A stretch of 64,000 nt of DNA, taken from contig CAYNLK010000019.1 in assembly GCA_964398055.1 (NCBI GenBank), forward strand, positions 46,145-110,144, read 5' to 3'. This DNA comes from CAYNLK01 sp964398055 (GTDB taxonomy: Bacteria > Chloroflexota > Anaerolineae > 4572-78 > J111). Shown piece by piece: positions 36,078 through 44,782 of this stretch (positions are counted from its first letter, which is position 1; each line of letters starts with the position of its first letter). The position numbers were made by a program, and so were the translations under genes. The notes under the pieces were generated by a model. It saw only the letters and a program-made list of their open reading frames with translations. It did not search any database and had not been told where the DNA came from.

Positions 36078-36182
36078 TTTGATCGCTCCTTTTGGTAAAT
36101 TTTGATGTCGTTATAGGGCTGGAATTGGCGCCGTTGCCGATTCGATTTTTTCCGGTCAATCCGGCGTCCGGTGAGGGGGCGG

Positions 36183-36851
36183 TCAGGCTGCCCGAAAACG
36201 CTTTTCCAGGTCTTCGAGCATCATAGCAGCTTCGACCAATTTGTCCAGAGGATTTTCCTCGCCCCGGTAGAAGCGGTAATCACAGGGCATAATGTCCAAT
36301 ACACTGACCAGATCGGCGTGATTGTGGCGGATGGCCGTTTCAGTGGTACCGTACCAGCGGGCGATTTCTTCGATCGGTACTTCGGCAAAGTTAACCTTGC
36401 GGACGGTATAATCCAGAGCCGCGGCCCAGCTTTCAGGGTGGCTCAAATCTAAGAAGCGTTTGCCAATGGCCACCCGGTACTCCACCCACATCTGGATCGC
36501 GGCCCCGACTATTTCCAGACCCACCCCATGCTGCGGCATTGTCGCGGTCAGCCGAGCTTCAACCTCATCCAGGGCATTGCTAAACAGGGCCTCAAAGCGG
36601 CTGAGCAGCGCTTTGTCGTTTTCCACCCGAATATAGTTGCCCAGGGCTTGCAGCATCAACTCATAATCGCCTACTCGCACCTGGGCCCGGGCCAGATTGA
36701 GGTGGTACTCCGGCTCAGAGTCATCCAGCCGGGCGGCCTCCTGAAATAGAGTAATGGCGCTCTCCATTTCCCAGCGTTCATAATGCTCCAAGCCGGTTCG
36801 ATTGAGGGATTGGGCCCGTAATTTATCGGTTGTGGATACTGGTCTGGCCAT
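36183..36851 (-). CDS. TPR protein with C-terminal helix-turn-helix-like segment
   Basis: 222 residues. Residues 10-75 carry a tetratricopeptide pair (GLEHYERWEMESAITLFQEAARLD and EYHLNLARAQVRVGDYE). The C-terminal half includes VPIEEIARWYGTTETAIRHNHADL, which looks like a helix-turn-helix recognition unit. There is no membrane helix. I know no family. It lies between pckA and the DUF1385 gene on the same strand with short gaps, and may be co-transcribed with the latter. A regulatory role is possible but not shown. Confidence 0.7.
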   Translation of the reverse strand: MARPVSTTDKLRAQSLNRTGLEHYERWEMESAITLFQEAARLDDSEPEYHLNLARAQVRVGDYELMLQALGNYIRVENDKALLSRFEALFSNALDEVEARLTATMPQHGVGLEIVGAAIQMWVEYRVAIGKRFLDLSHPESWAAALDYTVRKVNFAEVPIEEIARWYGTTETAIRHNHADLVSVLDIMPCDYRFYRGEENPLDKLVEAAMMLEDLEKRFRAA

Positions 36852-36899
36852 TTTCTTGAAAACTTCTTTGTTTTTAGATTTTGGTTGGATTTCTTGAAT

Positions 36900-37835
36900 C
36901 TATGGCCGGGCAATCAGCGGCTCACCGGCCTCAACCCGACTCAACTCGTGCTCGGCCACTAATTTTTCTTCCACCAGCAGCCGTTTCAGCGCGGCAATAG
37001 AAACTTCCAGCATGCTCAAATCCGGTTCGCGAGTGGTCATCCGTTGCAAGGCCAGGCCCGGCGCAATCAGGATTTTGATGATGGGATTCTGTTGGTGGGC
37101 CGCGCTAAATTTAAGAAATTCGTAGGCAATCCCGGCAATGACCGGAATCAGCACAATTCGGGAGACAATCTTGACCCATAGGGCCGGGTCGCCTACCAGG
37201 GCAAAGACCAGAATTGAGATCACCATCACAATCAGCAAAAAGGCCGTGCCGCAGCGAGGATGAACGATGCTGCATTGGGCCACTTTCTCCGGAACCAGCT
37301 CGACCCCTTGCTCATAGGCGTTGATGGCCTTGTGCTCGGCGCCATGATAGCCAAAGACCCGTTTAATATCATCGATAAAGCCAATCGCCCACACGTACCC
37401 CAAAAAGAGGGCCAACCGCACGCCGCCCTCGATGAGATGCTGAACCAGGATCGGAATCGAGCCGATCAACCGTTCCAACAAGCTGATCAGCACCAATGGG
37501 CCTACAAAGAAAATCCCGACCGCGGCGATCAAAGAGAAGGCGACCGTGCCCCAGGCGACCGGCCCGGAGAATTCCACCTCCTCTTCACCCAGGGCCACAT
37601 CGGCCGAGTACATCAGGGTGCGCATACCCAACACCAGGGCATCCCACAACAGGGTAAAACCGCGCAAAAAGGGGATCTTGTTGATAAAACTGGCGTAAAT
37701 CCGGGGGTTGAGTGGTTCGGTGTGCAGGACGATATCGCCCTGAGGATTACGGACGGCCACGGCCATGTGCTTCCGGCCGCGCATCATCACCCCCTCGATG
37801 ACGGCCTGACCGCCGTAGTTAAAGGGCTTGCTCAT
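36900..37835 (-). CDS. DUF1385 (YqhQ-like) membrane protein
   Basis: 311 residues from the ATG at 37835. The frame is open further upstream, but that extension overlaps the aldo/keto reductase and is Arg/Gly-rich noise. The N-terminus YGGQAVIEGVMMRGRKHMAVAVR and the motif GYHGAEHKAINAYE are family hallmarks; the central His-x2-Glu-His is a likely metal site. Four or five membrane helices are present, two near 110-175 and the rest at about 220-280. The family is widespread in Firmicutes and Chloroflexota and predicted to be a metal-dependent membrane enzyme; its reaction is unknown. Confidence 0.9.
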   Translation of the reverse strand: MSKPFNYGGQAVIEGVMMRGRKHMAVAVRNPQGDIVLHTEPLNPRIYASFINKIPFLRGFTLLWDALVLGMRTLMYSADVALGEEEVEFSGPVAWGTVAFSLIAAVGIFFVGPLVLISLLERLIGSIPILVQHLIEGGVRLALFLGYVWAIGFIDDIKRVFGYHGAEHKAINAYEQGVELVPEKVAQCSIVHPRCGTAFLLIVMVISILVFALVGDPALWVKIVSRIVLIPVIAGIAYEFLKFSAAHQQNPIIKILIAPGLALQRMTTREPDLSMLEVSIAALKRLLVEEKLVAEHELSRVEAGEPLIARP

Positions 37836-37894
37836 AAAAACCTCGTTCACGCTGATCTGGTCTAATTTTACCCTACCCTGTCGCGGTAGACAAA

Positions 37895-38824
37895 TCATCG
37901 TCGAACCGCCTGGGGATGATCGGCTCGCACCAGTTCCAATGCAGCGGCGCCGGCGTTGGCCTCGACCTGAGCCGGGGTTTTGCAGCCGGGAATGACGCAG
38001 GTGACGGCCGGATGCTGCAAACACCAGGCCAGGGCCCAGGCAGCCATAGTCACACCGGCCGGCACTTCACTCTGTTGGATTTCCGCCGCCAGTTGCAATC
38101 GCCGCTCGACCTCGGCCTGATCGTGTTGGGAACGAATGTCATCGAGCTGGGTGAACTGGGTCCCCGGCCGGTATTTGCCGCTCAAGAAGCCGCTGGCCAG
38201 CGGCACCCGGGCCAGCACGCCTAAATCCTGGGCCTGGCACAGCGGCAAAACGTCTTGCTCCGGTCCCCGGTCCAGGCGGTTGTAAACAACCTGAATGGCC
38301 CCCACGCCAACCTGGCCGGCTCGCTCGGTTTGGTGGCGATTGTCGAGGTTGCTGCTGACCGAAATACCCAGGTGGCGGATCTTGCCGGCCTCGACCTGCT
38401 TTTGCAGCATAGCCCACAGCTCATCATTGTCAAAGACCTCGTCTTTGCCGGAGTGGAACTGGTAGAGATCGATGTAGTCGGTGCGCAGGGCTTTGAGCGA
38501 GGCTTCGAGCTGCTGCCTGACCTCATCCGGTGACCAGTGGTCGCTCCGTTCAAAATTGCGGTGGAACTTGTGGCCGAATTTAGTCGCCACGATCCAGTCG
38601 GCCCGATTGGACTGAATCGATGGACCGATCAGGGACTCGGAGAGGTGGTCGCCGTAACATTCGGCCGTGTCGATCAGGTTGATACCCAGTTCCCTGGCCC
38701 GGCCGAGCAGCCGGTCAACCTCGGGCTGGCTGAACTGCTTGCCCCACTCGCCGCCAAACTGCCAGGCCCCAAAGCCCACCACCGAGACCACCAGCTCGGT
38801 TTTGCCTAAGCGTCGATATTTCAT
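37895..38824 (-). CDS. Aldo/keto reductase
   Basis: 309 residues from the ATG at 38824, chosen because GAGGGGAG lies 8 bases upstream; the frame before it is made of heptameric repeat. The protein has the (beta/alpha)8 signature: NLIDTAECYGDHLSE with the catalytic Asp and Tyr, ATKFGHKF with the catalytic Lys, and LYQFHSG with the catalytic His. It reduces a carbonyl with NADPH. The closest type is the YajO/general stress AKR group; the substrate is unknown. The DUF1385 gene lies downstream. Confidence 0.93.
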   Translation of the reverse strand: MKYRRLGKTELVVSVVGFGAWQFGGEWGKQFSQPEVDRLLGRARELGINLIDTAECYGDHLSESLIGPSIQSNRADWIVATKFGHKFHRNFERSDHWSPDEVRQQLEASLKALRTDYIDLYQFHSGKDEVFDNDELWAMLQKQVEAGKIRHLGISVSSNLDNRHQTERAGQVGVGAIQVVYNRLDRGPEQDVLPLCQAQDLGVLARVPLASGFLSGKYRPGTQFTQLDDIRSQHDQAEVERRLQLAAEIQQSEVPAGVTMAAWALAWCLQHPAVTCVIPGCKTPAQVEANAGAAALELVRADHPQAVRR

Positions 38825-38841
38825 AAGTTCACTCCCCTCTT

Positions 38842-38926
38842 TCGTGAAACGTGATAAGTGATAAGTGATACGTGATGCGTGATAAGAGGTCATCAGAGAT
38901 GCTTCACGTTTCACTCTTCACGTTTT
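38842..38926. repeat. Heptameric repeat cluster, inverted arrangement
   Basis: Six units of 7 bp run from 38842 to 38883 (TCGTGAA, ACGTGAT, AAGTGAT twice, ACGTGAT, GCGTGAT). At about 38900-38926 inverted units follow (CTTCACG, TTTCACT, CTTCACG). It lies just upstream of the aldo/keto reductase ribosome site. Same family as at 10964 and 14093. Confidence 0.8.
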
Positions 38927-38942
38927 AGAATTCAGTCTAAAG

Positions 38943-39461
38943 TCAGAACAACATCATTTGCTTGCCAAAGGCAATCGCCCGCTCGTGATTGAGCAACCAC
39001 TCTTTGCGCCACAGGCCGCCGCCATAGCCAGTGAGTTGGCCGTTGCGACCGATGACCCGGTGGCAGGGGATGATGATCGAGATCGGGTTCTGGCCGTTGG
39101 CCGCGCCCACGGCTCTGATCGCCTGCTCATTGCCGATGGCCCGGGCGATATCCAGATAGGCAACGGTCCGGCCATAGGGAATGGTCAGCAGTTCGCGCCA
39201 GACTCGCTGCTGGAACGGCGTCCCCTCCGGGGCCAGTTGGAGCGAGAATTGTTGCCGCCGGCCGTGGAAATAGTCGTCCAGTTGTTCAACAGTTGCTTGC
39301 AAGCCGGGCGGCACGGTCAAATCAGCGCCGGTCTGCTCGTCAACAAAGTTGAGGGATTTTAGCCCGGCTGCTGTACCGACAATTTCAATCAGGCCGATGG
39401 CCGACTGGTAATACGCTTTTTCTGCTTCAAAGTCTTTATGATAGTTCATTCGATCATTCAT
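38943..39461 (-). CDS. ogt: Methylated-DNA--protein-cysteine S-methyltransferase
   Basis: 172 residues from the ATG at 39461; a second ATG at 39449 would give 168. The active site is IPCHRV with Cys133, which takes alkyl groups from O6-alkylguanine in a single-turnover repair reaction. The downstream GYGGGLWRKEWLLNHE is typical, as is the N-terminal domain with EKAYYQSAIG. The start overlaps the end of the glycosyltransferase gene by 8 bases, so the two are probably translationally coupled, although their functions are unrelated. Confidence 0.95.
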   Translation of the reverse strand: MNDRMNYHKDFEAEKAYYQSAIGLIEIVGTAAGLKSLNFVDEQTGADLTVPPGLQATVEQLDDYFHGRRQQFSLQLAPEGTPFQQRVWRELLTIPYGRTVAYLDIARAIGNEQAIRAVGAANGQNPISIIIPCHRVIGRNGQLTGYGGGLWRKEWLLNHERAIAFGKQMMLF

Positions 39462-42400
39462 CCTGCGGCTCGTCGAGTTGGACGTCAAATATATGAAGCT
39501 GGTGGGTCCAAACGTCGGTCAGGTAAAGTCGATTGGCAGCGGCGTCAAAGTGAATCCCGACCGGCGCGGCCAGGCTGACCGGCCCGATTGATTGCCATTG
39601 GTCCAGCAACGCGCCGTCCGGCCCGTAGCGCAGCAGCGAGCGGCTTTGCGACTCGGTGACAAAAATGGAGCCATCCGGTCCAAAGGCCAGGTGGGGACCG
39701 TTGAAAGCGTAGGCGGGCGGAATGGCCCACTGGCTCAGGGGGTTGCCGTTGGCATCGACCCGCTGGATACGATTATTCTCAGCTTCAGCCACAAAGTAAG
39801 TACCCTGGGCATCACGCAGCACGTCAGTCGGCTCGTTGAACTGGCCCGGGCCGCTGCCCAACCCGCCGATGCTGCCGGCCTGGACCCCGTCGGCGCTGAA
39901 CAGGAGCAGCCGGGATTGGCCCGTATCGGCCAGGGCAACCGTGTCATCGTCAAAGACGGTCAGGCCGCGCGGATGGAAGAGATAAGCCGTAGGCCCGCCA
40001 AAGCGGTCGATCAGGTTGCCGGCGGCATCGAACCGGTAAACCCACTGGAGGGTGGAGTCCAGCACCAGAATCTCGTCGCGGCTGTTCACCCCCACCGCCA
40101 GCGGCTCTTCAAAAGGAAAGTCGGCCCCGGTTAGCATTTGCAGCGGGCGGCCCAGCGGATCCAGAATTTGGACGCGGCGGTTGACCGTATCGGCCACCAC
40201 CAGATTGCCGTTCGACAGCACGGCGACATCGCGCGGCTCAAAGAATTGACCGGCCTCACCGCCCGGGCCGCCGATGGATTGTCGCCAGGTCAGGCTGAGC
40301 GGCACGGCTTGCACCGGGGTCGGCTGGGGCGCTCGTTCCGGGTAGCGACCCAACGGCGGCCACAGGTTTTCGCTGGGGATCGGCCCGGTCTCACCGCGAG
40401 GGGTGGTCCAGTAAAGATGGATACGGGAACGGTCGGTGCTGTCTTTGAAGCGAACCCGAATATCGTGCAGACCAGACTCCAGAACCAGCGGAACCTCGAT
40501 GTACTGATCCGGCGTCCGGGTGGCCACCACCGCCTGCCCGGCTACAAACAGCTCTGCTTCGGCCACGGCGCGCAGCCCCAGCGAGTAAAGCCCACTCTGA
40601 GGTACGTCCAGCGCGCCGACCCACTCGACGGTGTAGGGCCGGTTCAGCGGGGTGAAGTGGAAGTAACTATCCAAAAATGGGTCGATACGCTGCAAAGCCG
40701 GTTGGCCTTGCCAGCGGTCGTTGGCGTAGAAGCGACCCAACAGGCCGTGGTTGGTGATGGGCGGGCCATACAAGACCCACTGGGGCACTACCTCTTCGCC
40801 GCGGCCCGGCGGTTGCCAGTAAAGGGCCACCTCGCCCGGCGCCGACTCGGCCACCAGCCGGAGGGTATGGTTGCCCTGGGCCAGCGGCAGGCCGATCAAC
40901 TGCTCCGCCTGGCCGTCGAGGACCAGATTGCCGTCAAGCTCAAGCCGGCCCGGGCCCGGCGTGACCAGCCGGAAACTGTAGGGACCGTAGCGGGGGGCAT
41001 AGAGAATGCCGCGCCACTCGGCCACAAAATCAGCCTCGACCGGGCTATCCTGGGGCCAAACGGTTTGAACCGTCAAGGCTCGACTACTTTGCCGGGGCGT
41101 CGGCTGGCTGGCCGACGGCCCGGCCAGGGGGTCGAACTGGGGCGGCCAGTAGCGCAACTCCAAACCCTGGATTGCGGCCAGGTCGGCCGGCTGCAAGTTG
41201 ACCATATAGACAACCGGCGGACCATCACCTTCGATTGACCGGCCTGTGGCCACTTCAAAGCCGGCATTGGGATACAAATTTTGGGCCTGCTCAAAGACCC
41301 AATCATCATCCGGGTGGATAAACAGCGTTACCGGCCGGTCGGGCGGCTGGCGAATGGGTAAGGCGTCGGGTAGCGGCAGGTGAGTCTGGTTGGTGATGTG
41401 GGGCGCAATGAAGCGGGTGGTGGGATGGTTGGCCAGGAAGGGAGAGAGCAGGTAGAGCGGCGCCGGTCCCAGTTCGGCCATTTTGCGGCCGGTGATCGTT
41501 TCCGGCGCGGAGAAAGCATTCCACGAAGCAAAGTCGTTGGCTTGACGGTAAAGGTAGGTAACGGCGTTATAAAACAAAATGAAGATGAGCAGCGCGGCCA
41601 GGGGGGCCAACACCGCCGGCCGGGGTAGAGGCCGGAGCGACTGGCCGGCTTCGCGGCCCAGGGCGGCCAGGGCAATGGCAACAAAATAAAGCGCCGCCGG
41701 CATCACCGCAATCGAACGGAGCGACTGCGGCGCTTCAAAGTCGACGCTAAAGATGCCGCCGGCCAGGGCGATGGGAAGCAGGAGTAGAAAGAAGGTATTG
41801 GCGGGATAGCGAGTCCGGGCCAGGGCCAACCCAAAACCCAAGACAGCCAAAACGGCCATAGCCGGGTCGAACATCGGTTCGCCGGGCAGGTTGTGGCGGC
41901 CATTCTTGTCGCCCTGATAGTTGAACATCAGCAGATGTTTCTGGGCGCTGCTCCACAACGCCCGGCTCAAATCGGCCTGGTCGCGGCGAGTGAAGATAGA
42001 GATTTGCTGGGTGCGGTACCAAAAGGCTTCAGGATTGTCCAGCGCATATTTGACCAGCGGCATTACCACCAGACAGCCGCTTAGCAACAGCAACCCCAGG
42101 TTCATCATTTGAACGCGCCAGCCGCCATTTTGCCAGGTGGCGGCCAACCACCTGGTCCACCTGAACGCGCCGATTATCGCAAAAACAATGAGCGCCACCA
42201 CAAACAAGCGAAAGGCGGTGTAAAAGAGCAGGCCAAAACCGAGGCTCAATCCGGCCCATAGCGCCTCGCGAGGTCGACCAGAGCGGATCAGGCGGATGAG
42301 GAAATAGAGGCTGAGAAACTCAAAGAAGATGGTGTCGACCCCGGTCATGGCAATCCGGCTGAAGTTGACATGCCAGCGGGCGACCGCCACCAAAAAAGCC

Positions 42401-43233
42401 AGCAACAGGCCAAAACGAGGGCCGCGCAACTCTTGCCCAAACAGATACGCGGCCAGAACTCCGCCCAGCCCAAACAACACGCTGACCAATCGCAGCGAGT
42501 AGATATTATCGCCCAGCCATTCCAAAGCCAGGGCATACAGCGCCAGCAGATGACCGCTGACGTTGATGGGGGGGTAAAAGATGGGCCGATAGTCGGCCTG
42601 GGTTAGCATCTGCCGGGCTTCCAAACCGGCCTCGGCTTCATCGTACCAGATGCCAAAAGGTTGGCCGTAAAAGTTGAAGAGGCGCATGAACAGGGCTAAG
42701 GCGACCACGGTAAGCAGGCCGAAGGTCACCCGGCGATCAGGCAACCATTGTTTGAGGCTGATGCGCCACGAGTCGCCGGTGGTCAGTAAGATACCGCCGC
42801 TGGTGAATAAGACCAAACTGGCCAGATAAAGCCACCAGCCCTGCAGGCGAGCATCTTCATTACCAAAAAAGCTGAAGGCGATGATCGAGAAACCCAGCGC
42901 CAGCAGCATAAGCCAGACGCCGAAGTTGCGCCGCCAGCCGCGGCGCAGCGCCATTGAAAACGACAGCCGGGGTGGGGCCGGGAGGGGCAGAGCTTTGGGC
43001 CAAAGGTGGTTAGCCAGCGCTTGCGTAAATAAGATGATAGCAATACCATATAAGAATAGGCCATCCCAGAGTGAATCCCGGTAGAAAAAGAGCTGGCCCA
43101 ATCCGCCCGCGGCCGTCCCCGCTAACGCCAGCGCCAGCCGATTCAAGGTCCGGCGGGGTTGCAGGTGCGCTGCCGCAGGGGGCTTTTCGACTTCAGTTGT
43201 CATCGGTTTGGGGTTGGTAGCAGTAACAGACAT
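39454..43233 (-). CDS. Membrane GT39-like glycosyltransferase fused to PA14 and NHL domains
   Basis: 1259 residues. Residues about 30-590 hold many membrane helices and the GT-C signature of the Dolichyl-P-mannose mannosyltransferase family: FGIWYDEAEAGLEAR with the acidic catalytic pair near 205. A globular region follows. Two PA14-like beta domains lie at about 720-980 (EWRGILYAPRYGPYSFRLVTPG; YTVEWVGALDVPQSGLYSLGLRA). NHL propeller repeats fill about 1000-1250 (FEPRDVAVLSNGNLVVADTVNRRVQILD). The catalytic core probably transfers a sugar from a lipid donor on the outer face; the extra domains probably bind glycans or proteins. Fusion of all three is uncommon. Confidence 0.88.
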   Translation of the reverse strand: MSVTATNPKPMTTEVEKPPAAAHLQPRRTLNRLALALAGTAAGGLGQLFFYRDSLWDGLFLYGIAIILFTQALANHLWPKALPLPAPPRLSFSMALRRGWRRNFGVWLMLLALGFSIIAFSFFGNEDARLQGWWLYLASLVLFTSGGILLTTGDSWRISLKQWLPDRRVTFGLLTVVALALFMRLFNFYGQPFGIWYDEAEAGLEARQMLTQADYRPIFYPPINVSGHLLALYALALEWLGDNIYSLRLVSVLFGLGGVLAAYLFGQELRGPRFGLLLAFLVAVARWHVNFSRIAMTGVDTIFFEFLSLYFLIRLIRSGRPREALWAGLSLGFGLLFYTAFRLFVVALIVFAIIGAFRWTRWLAATWQNGGWRVQMMNLGLLLLSGCLVVMPLVKYALDNPEAFWYRTQQISIFTRRDQADLSRALWSSAQKHLLMFNYQGDKNGRHNLPGEPMFDPAMAVLAVLGFGLALARTRYPANTFFLLLLPIALAGGIFSVDFEAPQSLRSIAVMPAALYFVAIALAALGREAGQSLRPLPRPAVLAPLAALLIFILFYNAVTYLYRQANDFASWNAFSAPETITGRKMAELGPAPLYLLSPFLANHPTTRFIAPHITNQTHLPLPDALPIRQPPDRPVTLFIHPDDDWVFEQAQNLYPNAGFEVATGRSIEGDGPPVVYMVNLQPADLAAIQGLELRYWPPQFDPLAGPSASQPTPRQSSRALTVQTVWPQDSPVEADFVAEWRGILYAPRYGPYSFRLVTPGPGRLELDGNLVLDGQAEQLIGLPLAQGNHTLRLVAESAPGEVALYWQPPGRGEEVVPQWVLYGPPITNHGLLGRFYANDRWQGQPALQRIDPFLDSYFHFTPLNRPYTVEWVGALDVPQSGLYSLGLRAVAEAELFVAGQAVVATRTPDQYIEVPLVLESGLHDIRVRFKDSTDRSRIHLYWTTPRGETGPIPSENLWPPLGRYPERAPQPTPVQAVPLSLTWRQSIGGPGGEAGQFFEPRDVAVLSNGNLVVADTVNRRVQILDPLGRPLQMLTGADFPFEEPLAVGVNSRDEILVLDSTLQWVYRFDAAGNLIDRFGGPTAYLFHPRGLTVFDDDTVALADTGQSRLLLFSADGVQAGSIGGLGSGPGQFNEPTDVLRDAQGTYFVAEAENNRIQRVDANGNPLSQWAIPPAYAFNGPHLAFGPDGSIFVTESQSRSLLRYGPDGALLDQWQSIGPVSLAAPVGIHFDAAANRLYLTDVWTHQLHIFDVQLDEPQDE

Positions 43234-43374
43234 TGGCTCGGTGGGTCAAAATCCCGCTTGAGTTTGGCCAGTTTCAGTGGAAGTGTAATATGGTTGGGCC
43301 AAAAGTCAAAAGTCTGCTTTGAATTGGTTGCCCGGCTTGGAAATTGATGGGCTGGTTAAAAAAATTTAATCTTG

Positions 43375-43414
43375 CCTTAAAACTGATTTAAAGCAGCCTT
43401 AACACCGGCTTAAA
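43375..43414 (+). promoter_or_regulatory. Four 11-bp-spaced heptamers upstream of the glycolipid synthase
   Basis: CCTTAAA, ATTTAAA, CCTTAAC and GCTTAAA begin at 43375, 43386, 43397 and 43408, exactly one helical turn apart. A TTAAAT that could serve as -10 box follows 10 bases later (43425-43430). The motif differs from the GTAACG sites elsewhere. The strand of action is uncertain because a divergent gene lies at 43233. Confidence 0.4.
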
Positions 43415-43471
43415 TGACAGCGCCTTAAATGAATATAGGGTCGAATACAAAGTTGTAGTGGGCCATAAATC

Positions 43472-44668
43472 ATGAAAAAACGTATTTTATTCCTTATGTC
43501 CGACACCGGCGGCGGCCATCGAGCCGCGGCTCAGGCTGTTACAGAAGCAATTCATTACCTTTATCCCCAATGCTATGACATCTTCATTGAGGATATCTGG
43601 AAAAGATATACTCCCTGGCCGGTGAATCGAATTCCCGACTCTTACGCCTGGCTGACCGGTCCCGGTTTGCCCTTATGGCGGCTCATGTGGTCGGGGTCTA
43701 TTCATACGCGCGCCCACAAGGTCGTTTTGCCAACGATTTCGCCGGTGGTTGAGCGGAAAATTGTCCGTTATTTGCAAATACTGGGACCGGATATGGTCGT
43801 TTCCGTGCATCCCTTTATGAATCATCTTGGCTTGAAATGGCTGAGAAAAGCTCGATTGGACATCCCATTCGTCACGGTTGTCACGGACATGGTGACCATC
43901 CACCCGTTGTGGATCTGCCCCAGGGTAACTTGGTGTTCGGTGCCCACCGACGCGGCCAGGACGTTCGCCATAAAGCTGGGAATGAGGCCGACCAGGGTGG
44001 AAGTCTGTGGCCAGCCGGTCGGACTCAAATTTGCGACTATGTCAAAAGACCGGCCGGCTATCCGGCAGAAATTGGGGCTGGAGCTGAGTCGTCGAACTGT
44101 GCTGCTGGTTGGTGGGGGCGAGGGCTTTGGTCAAGTTTTTGAGATTGCCCGCGCCGTGGCCCAAACAGCGCCCCAGGCGCAACTGTTGATTGTGAGCGGC
44201 CGCAATAAAGATTTAAAACAAAAGCTTGAAAACATAGCCTGGGAAATTCCTACCCGGATTTACGGTTTTGTCGATAATATGCCCGAACTGATGGCTGCGG
44301 CAGACCTGCTCATTACCAAAGCCGGGCCGGGAACCATTAGCGAGGCCTTTGTGGCCGGCCTGCCCATCATTATCTCCGGCTACATTCCCGGCCAGGAAGA
44401 GGGCAATGTCACCTACGTTCAGGAGCATGGCGCCGGTGTTTATACCGAAACACCCGAAAAAATCGCCGGGTTGGTCTTGACCTGGTTCGATCCGGCCAAC
44501 AACACCCTCCAGCTAATGGCGCAAAAGGCAGCCGGCCTGGCCCGGCCAAATGCCTCATTAATCATTGCCAAACGAATCTGCAGTTTGATGGCAGAGACTC
44601 AGCCGGTTCAAACCCACCTGGCCGGCGACCCCAAAACCGGCGGGCTGTCTCAATTCAAACGGTCCTGA
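43472..44668 (+). CDS. Processive diacylglycerol glycosyltransferase (MGDG synthase type)
   Basis: 398 residues. The N-terminal domain begins ILFLMSDTGGGHRAAAQA, the hallmark of MGDG synthase/UgtP proteins, followed by the acceptor helix and VSVHPFMNHLGL. The C-terminal UDP-sugar domain has LLVGGGEGFGQ and ITKAGPGTISEAFVAGLPIIISGYIPGQEEGN with the GxxxE and QxxxN donor-binding motifs. It transfers one or more hexoses to diacylglycerol at the inner membrane face to make glycolipids. Four direct repeats with 11-bp spacing lie upstream. The LacI operon follows. Confidence 0.92.
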   Translation: MKKRILFLMSDTGGGHRAAAQAVTEAIHYLYPQCYDIFIEDIWKRYTPWPVNRIPDSYAWLTGPGLPLWRLMWSGSIHTRAHKVVLPTISPVVERKIVRYLQILGPDMVVSVHPFMNHLGLKWLRKARLDIPFVTVVTDMVTIHPLWICPRVTWCSVPTDAARTFAIKLGMRPTRVEVCGQPVGLKFATMSKDRPAIRQKLGLELSRRTVLLVGGGEGFGQVFEIARAVAQTAPQAQLLIVSGRNKDLKQKLENIAWEIPTRIYGFVDNMPELMAAADLLITKAGPGTISEAFVAGLPIIISGYIPGQEEGNVTYVQEHGAGVYTETPEKIAGLVLTWFDPANNTLQLMAQKAAGLARPNASLIIAKRICSLMAETQPVQTHLAGDPKTGGLSQFKRS

Positions 44669-44715
44669 CTGAAGCTAAAGCGCCGGCCAACTGACAAAGG
44701 TAGTTGTGAAAAATC

Positions 44716-44744
44716 TTGACACCGCCTCGACACAGTGTTATACT
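44716..44744 (+). promoter_or_regulatory. Strong sigma-70-type promoter for the LacI gene
   Basis: TTGACA (44716-44721) and TATACT (44739-44744) are 17 bp apart, close to consensus. The expected start of transcription is near 44751, at the first base of a palindromic operator. Confidence 0.85.
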
Positions 44745-44750
44745 AAAACC

Positions 44751-44764
44751 TGCAAACGTTTGCA
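44751..44764. promoter_or_regulatory. LacI-family operator, 14-bp perfect palindrome
   Basis: TGCAAACGTTTGCA is a perfect palindrome with the central CG typical of LacI/GalR-family sites. It begins at the predicted transcription start and ends 18 bases before the lacI-family start codon, so the protein probably represses its own gene. I found no second copy before the solute-binding protein gene. Confidence 0.8.
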
Positions 44765-44782
44765 TAAATTAGGCTTGATACA

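Noticed and set aside
37836..38024. N-terminal extension of the DUF1385 protein
   Set aside because: It overlaps the aldo/keto reductase gene and is Arg/Gly-rich; the family starts at the ATG at 37835.
34470..38824. Horizontally acquired island
   Set aside because: Base composition and gene style match the surroundings; there are no integrase genes or terminal repeats.
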